64,000 nt of DNA. Origin: Mesorhizobium sp. NFR06 (GTDB lineage: Bacteria; Pseudomonadota; Alphaproteobacteria; Rhizobiales; Rhizobiaceae). Below the pieces are notes generated by a model. It had not been told where the DNA came from. It saw nothing but the letters and a program-made list of their open reading frames with translations, and made no database searches. Below are positions 61,060 through 64,000 of this stretch, one piece after another. The stretch is taken from the NCBI RefSeq assembly GCF_900115245.1, contig NZ_FOVT01000020.1, positions 1 through 64,000 on the forward strand, read 5' to 3'. The stretch's first letter is position 1, and each line of letters starts with the position of its first letter. Position numbers and translations under genes: made by a program.

Positions 61060-62436
61060 ATGGCTATCAATCCTTCTAGGGCGTTTTTGTTCGCGACGGG
61101 CGGCATCGTCGTCGTTGCGGCGGTCGCCTATGGGTCGGGTGCGCTCGATCCTTATGTCGGTCAGAAACCGGCGCAGGTCGCGGCACTTCCGCAGACCGAT
61201 GCGAAACCGGCCGAATCCTCGGGCACGACCACCGAGGGGCGCGTGCCCCAGGCTCCTGCTACGATGGCGCCGGCCAACACGATGGCACCCGCCGACGGCG
61301 CGACGGCACCGGCCGCCGCCGGTCCGACGCTGCCGACCTTCGATGTGGTGCGCGTCGAAGGCAACGGCTCGATCGTCGTCGCTGGCAGCGCCGCGCCCAA
61401 CGCCAAGGTCGAGATCCTGAATGGCGCAACGGTGCTCGGCTCGACCGATTCCGGCCCTGACGGCGCCTTCGCCATCGTGCTCGACGATCCGCTGAAGCCG
61501 GGCGACTATACGATCACGCTGCGCCAGACGGTCGGCGGCGCTGCCGTCGCCTCGGCCCAGACCGCTGTCGTCTCCGTGCCGCAGAGCCCGACGGGCCAGG
61601 TCTTGGCGATGGTCGAGGAACCGGGCAAGGCCGCGCAACTGATCACCGTTCCTGAAGCCGGAACCAAGCCGGCCGCGCCAGCAGCCTCCAAGCAGGCGGC
61701 GGCTCCGGGAACGACCGCCACCGGCGACCAGGCGTCCGCGCCGGCGACCGGTGAACCAAAGATCGTTGTCGAAGCGGTCGAGATCGACGGCAGCAAGATC
61801 TTCGTCGCAGGCACGGCCGATCCCGGCCGCAAGGTGCGCGCCTATGCCGATGCCATCCTGCTCGGCGATGCGCAGACCTCGCGCGACGGTCATTTCCTGA
61901 TCGAGGCGAAGCGCGACATTCCGGTCGGCAACTACACCATCCATGTCGATGGCCTCGACAATGACGGCGTCAAGGTCGTCGCCCGCGCCGCCGTGCCGTT
62001 CGAGCGCGAGCCCGGCGAATCGATCGCCGCCGTCGCGCCAGGTGAGACCAAGACGGGCGAGACCAAGCCGGCGACCGCCGATGCCGAGGCGCCCGCGGCT
62101 TCGGCCACTGCGGGGACCAAGCCCGCCGAGGCGCCCGCCAAGGTCGCCGAGGCAACACCGTCGACCGGCGTGTCGGAGACCGTCGCGCCGAAGCTCGAGC
62201 ATGCCGACGGCACCGTCATCATCCGCCGCAACGACACCCTCTGGCGCATCTCGCGCCGCGTCTACGGCCACGGCACGCGCTTCTCGACCATCTACCTCGC
62301 CAACCAGGACCAGATCCGCGATCCCGACCGCATCTGGCCCGGCCAGGTCTTCAAGGTGCCCGGCAAGTCGAAGGAAGGCGAACCGGCCGACATGAAGGCC
62401 ATCGGCGACCAGGTGACCACGCCGAAGACGGAGTAG
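61060..62436 (+). CDS. LysM-domain cell-envelope protein
   Basis: A 458-residue protein with an N-terminal membrane segment (residues ~7–27), Ala/Pro-rich linkers, two Ig-like modules (about residues 93–170 and 227–300, each with a VAG-x-A repeat pattern) and a C-terminal LysM domain (about 388–435: RRNDTLWRISRRVYGHG, NQDQIRDPDRIWPGQVF). It should bind peptidoglycan while anchored in the inner membrane. Similar single-copy proteins occur in rhizobia without defined roles. Confidence 0.88.
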   Translation: MAINPSRAFLFATGGIVVVAAVAYGSGALDPYVGQKPAQVAALPQTDAKPAESSGTTTEGRVPQAPATMAPANTMAPADGATAPAAAGPTLPTFDVVRVEGNGSIVVAGSAAPNAKVEILNGATVLGSTDSGPDGAFAIVLDDPLKPGDYTITLRQTVGGAAVASAQTAVVSVPQSPTGQVLAMVEEPGKAAQLITVPEAGTKPAAPAASKQAAAPGTTATGDQASAPATGEPKIVVEAVEIDGSKIFVAGTADPGRKVRAYADAILLGDAQTSRDGHFLIEAKRDIPVGNYTIHVDGLDNDGVKVVARAAVPFEREPGESIAAVAPGETKTGETKPATADAEAPAASATAGTKPAEAPAKVAEATPSTGVSETVAPKLEHADGTVIIRRNDTLWRISRRVYGHGTRFSTIYLANQDQIRDPDRIWPGQVFKVPGKSKEGEPADMKAIGDQVTTPKTE

Positions 62437-62449
62437 GGGGTGATTGGCC

Positions 62450-62475
62450 GATCTCCCACCTTGTGGGGAGATTGC
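62450..62475. repeat. Short palindromic fragment after the LysM gene
   Basis: GATCTCCCACCTTGTGGGGA followed by GATT is a short hairpin resembling the ends of the large palindromes at 3085 and 46575. It may be a truncated copy and could end transcription. Confidence 0.55.
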
Positions 62476-62535
62476 CCTTGCTACCCATCCGCCTAGCTTG
62501 CCCTGTCACCCTTCATCGTCTATCGCCGATGGACG

Positions 62536-62853
62536 ATGACCGAATCCCTCGAAAGCCGCTGCGCCGACAGCCGCGCCATGGCGCTGCGCCTCGCCGCGCT
62601 CTCGCATCCGGCGCGCATCGAGATCCTGAAGCATCTTTCGGCCAGCCGTTGCTGCTCTTGCCGCGAGGTGGTCGACCATCTCGATCTCGCCCAGTCGACG
62701 GTTTCGCAACATCTGAAAATCCTGGTCGAGGCCGGGCTCGTCAGCTTCGAGGCCGATCGCCAGCGCTCGCGCTACGCGGTTGATCATGCCGCACTGGCGG
62801 GCGTCTCCGCCTCGCTCCGTGAACTCGTCAATTCCTGCTGCGCCAGCCGCTGA
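62536..62853 (+). CDS. ArsR-family regulator
   Basis: A 105-residue winged helix regulator. SHPARIEILKHLSASRCCSC and REVVDHLDLAQSTVSQHLKI form the DNA-binding core. The Cys cluster sits where metal-sensing ArsR proteins have their thiolate ligands, and two more Cys lie near the C-terminus. It precedes an ABC exporter gene by 25 bases, so it may control it. Confidence 0.88.
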   Translation: MTESLESRCADSRAMALRLAALSHPARIEILKHLSASRCCSCREVVDHLDLAQSTVSQHLKILVEAGLVSFEADRQRSRYAVDHAALAGVSASLRELVNSCCASR

Positions 62854-62878
62854 CCCTCCCACCCAAAAGGCAAGAATA

Positions 62879-64000
62879 GTGGCCGACAAGACAGTCTCCG
62901 CCGAATCCGGCACCCTCACCACACTGCGCAACCTGTGGCCCTATATGTGGCCCGCCGACCGGGCCGACCTCAGGGCGCGCGTCACCTGGGCGACCCTGCT
63001 CCTGGTCGTCGCCAAGGTCACGCTGGTCGCCGGTCCCTATTTCTTCAAATGGGCGACCGATGCGCTGGCCCACGGCTCGAAGACGCCGCCGCCGCTGCCT
63101 GCCTTCATGCTCGCGCCGGTGATGCTGGTCATCGCCTATAATGTGCTCAGGCTGGTGCAGCTCGGCTTCAACCAGCTGCGCGATGCGCTATTTGCCCGCG
63201 TCGGCCAGTATGCGGTGCGCCAACTCGCCTTCCGCACCTTCGTGCATATGCACCAGCTGTCGCTGCGCTTCCATCTCGAGCGCCGCACCGGCGGGCTGTC
63301 GCGCATCATCGAACGCGGCACCAAGGGCATCGAGACGATCGTGCGCTTCGTCATGCTGAACACGGCGCCGACCATCCTCGAATTCGCCCTGACCGCCGGC
63401 ATCTTCGCCTACACCTATGGTTGGAAATATGTGGCCGTGGTGGCGGTCACCGTGTGGATCTATGTCTGGTTCACGGTCAAGGCGAGCGACTGGCGCATCT
63501 CGATACGCCGCGACATGAACGACAGCGACACCGACGCCAACACCAAGGCGATCGACTCCCTGCTCAACTTCGAGACGGTCAAATATTTTACCAACGAGCG
63601 CATGGAGGCCGAGCGCTTCGACCGCTCGATGGCGCGCTACGAGATCGCGGCCACAAAGACCTGGACGTCGCTCGGCTGGCTGAACTTCGGCCAAGGCTTC
63701 ATCTTCGGTCTCGGTACCGTCGTCGTCATGTGCATGTCGGCGCTGGAAGTGCAGGCTGGCACGCAGTCGGTCGGAGATTTCGTCTTCATCAACGCCATGC
63801 TGATGCAGCTCTCGGTGCCGCTCAACTTCATCGGCTTTATCTATCGCGAAATCCGGCAAGGGTTGACCGATATCGAGCACATGTTCGACCTGCTCGACGT
63901 GCCGCAGGAGATCGTCGACAAACCGGGCGCCAGGCCGCTGAAGGTCGGCTCCGGCAAGGTCGAGTTCCGCGACGTGCACTTCTCCTACGATCCGAACCGC
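62879..64000 (+). CDS. Atm1/HMT1-type ABC exporter (5' part)
   Basis: The first 374 codons of an ABC half-transporter; the gene runs off the window end. The GTG at 62879 starts VADKTVSAESGTLTTLRNLW. Six membrane segments follow. DSLLNFETVKYFTNERMEAERF is the Atm1 subfamily signature, and the ATPase domain begins (VEFRDVHFSYDPNR). Such transporters export glutathione-linked sulfur or metal conjugates. Its regulator is probably the ArsR gene upstream. Confidence 0.9.
   Translation, partial: MADKTVSAESGTLTTLRNLWPYMWPADRADLRARVTWATLLLVVAKVTLVAGPYFFKWATDALAHGSKTPPPLPAFMLAPVMLVIAYNVLRLVQLGFNQLRDALFARVGQYAVRQLAFRTFVHMHQLSLRFHLERRTGGLSRIIERGTKGIETIVRFVMLNTAPTILEFALTAGIFAYTYGWKYVAVVAVTVWIYVWFTVKASDWRISIRRDMNDSDTDANTKAIDSLLNFETVKYFTNERMEAERFDRSMARYEIAATKTWTSLGWLNFGQGFIFGLGTVVVMCMSALEVQAGTQSVGDFVFINAMLMQLSVPLNFIGFIYREIRQGLTDIEHMFDLLDVPQEIVDKPGARPLKVGSGKVEFRDVHFSYDPNR

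Noticed and set aside
1..64000. CRISPR arrays, rRNA or tRNA genes
   Set aside because: No regularly spaced repeats with unique spacers, and no cloverleaf or rRNA-like sequence was noticed on reading.

Overview
The window is a chromosomal segment of a high-GC alphaproteobacterium of the Rhizobiales, most probably a Mesorhizobium. The evidence is the gene order rpoZ–rsh–pyrE ... acpS–lepB–rnc–era ... recO, the slt/dapA/smpB neighbourhood, a porin of the rhizobial Omp2 type, a DUF680 protein (a family I know mainly from mesorhizobia) and several dispersed palindromic intergenic repeats. No rRNA, tRNA, CRISPR array or complete insertion sequence was seen. The assignment rests on protein families and gene order, not on a database search.

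Layout. 1–7 kb: 3' end of a porin with a clear terminator, a lone tyrosine recombinase, an alpha/beta hydrolase, then slt divergent from dapA–smpB. 7–12.9 kb: a GH25 muramidase, an overlapping family-5 uracil-DNA glycosylase/NYN gene pair, then rpoZ, rsh and pyrE. 12.8–17.4 kb: an inserted four-gene block (polar amino-acid-type ABC importer plus a metallo-beta-lactamase-fold hydrolase) divergent from a LysR regulator. 17–25 kb: acpS–lepB–rnc–era and recO, separated by accessory genes including a TacAT-type toxin–antitoxin pair. 26–29.5 kb: a giant DUF2339 membrane protein and a VapBC pair. 29.5–34 kb: an ECF sigma/anti-sigma pair followed by a GNAT–C39 peptidase fusion, an RLAN–ATP-grasp ligase and a DUF3303 protein. 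This is the best candidate in the window for a poorly described system.

34–44 kb: a LysR regulator divergent from a fatty acid desaturase around a perfect operator-like palindrome, a PAS–GGDEF–EAL protein, an HD hydrolase/YgfZ pair, dihydroorotase, several conserved rhizobial proteins of unknown function, a NUDIX hydrolase and an SRAP (YedK) protein. 45–53 kb: cysS, then a tightly coupled run (DUF559, VOC, two GFA paralogues, proline iminopeptidase, citramalate synthase), RarD, a GST and a ZntB/CorA-type transporter. 54–64 kb: small secreted proteins, a periplasmic MBL hydrolase, TPR and DoxX proteins, an SDR dehydrogenase beside a degraded alcohol dehydrogenase fragment, a ProC-like reductase, a YciI-like protein divergent from LysR, a LOG protein, a LysM protein, and an ArsR regulator leading into an Atm1-type ABC exporter cut by the window end.

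A recurring theme is dispersed palindromic DNA. At least four repeat types occupy the spaces between genes. In several cases the repeat directly abuts or supplies the stop codon of the neighbouring gene.
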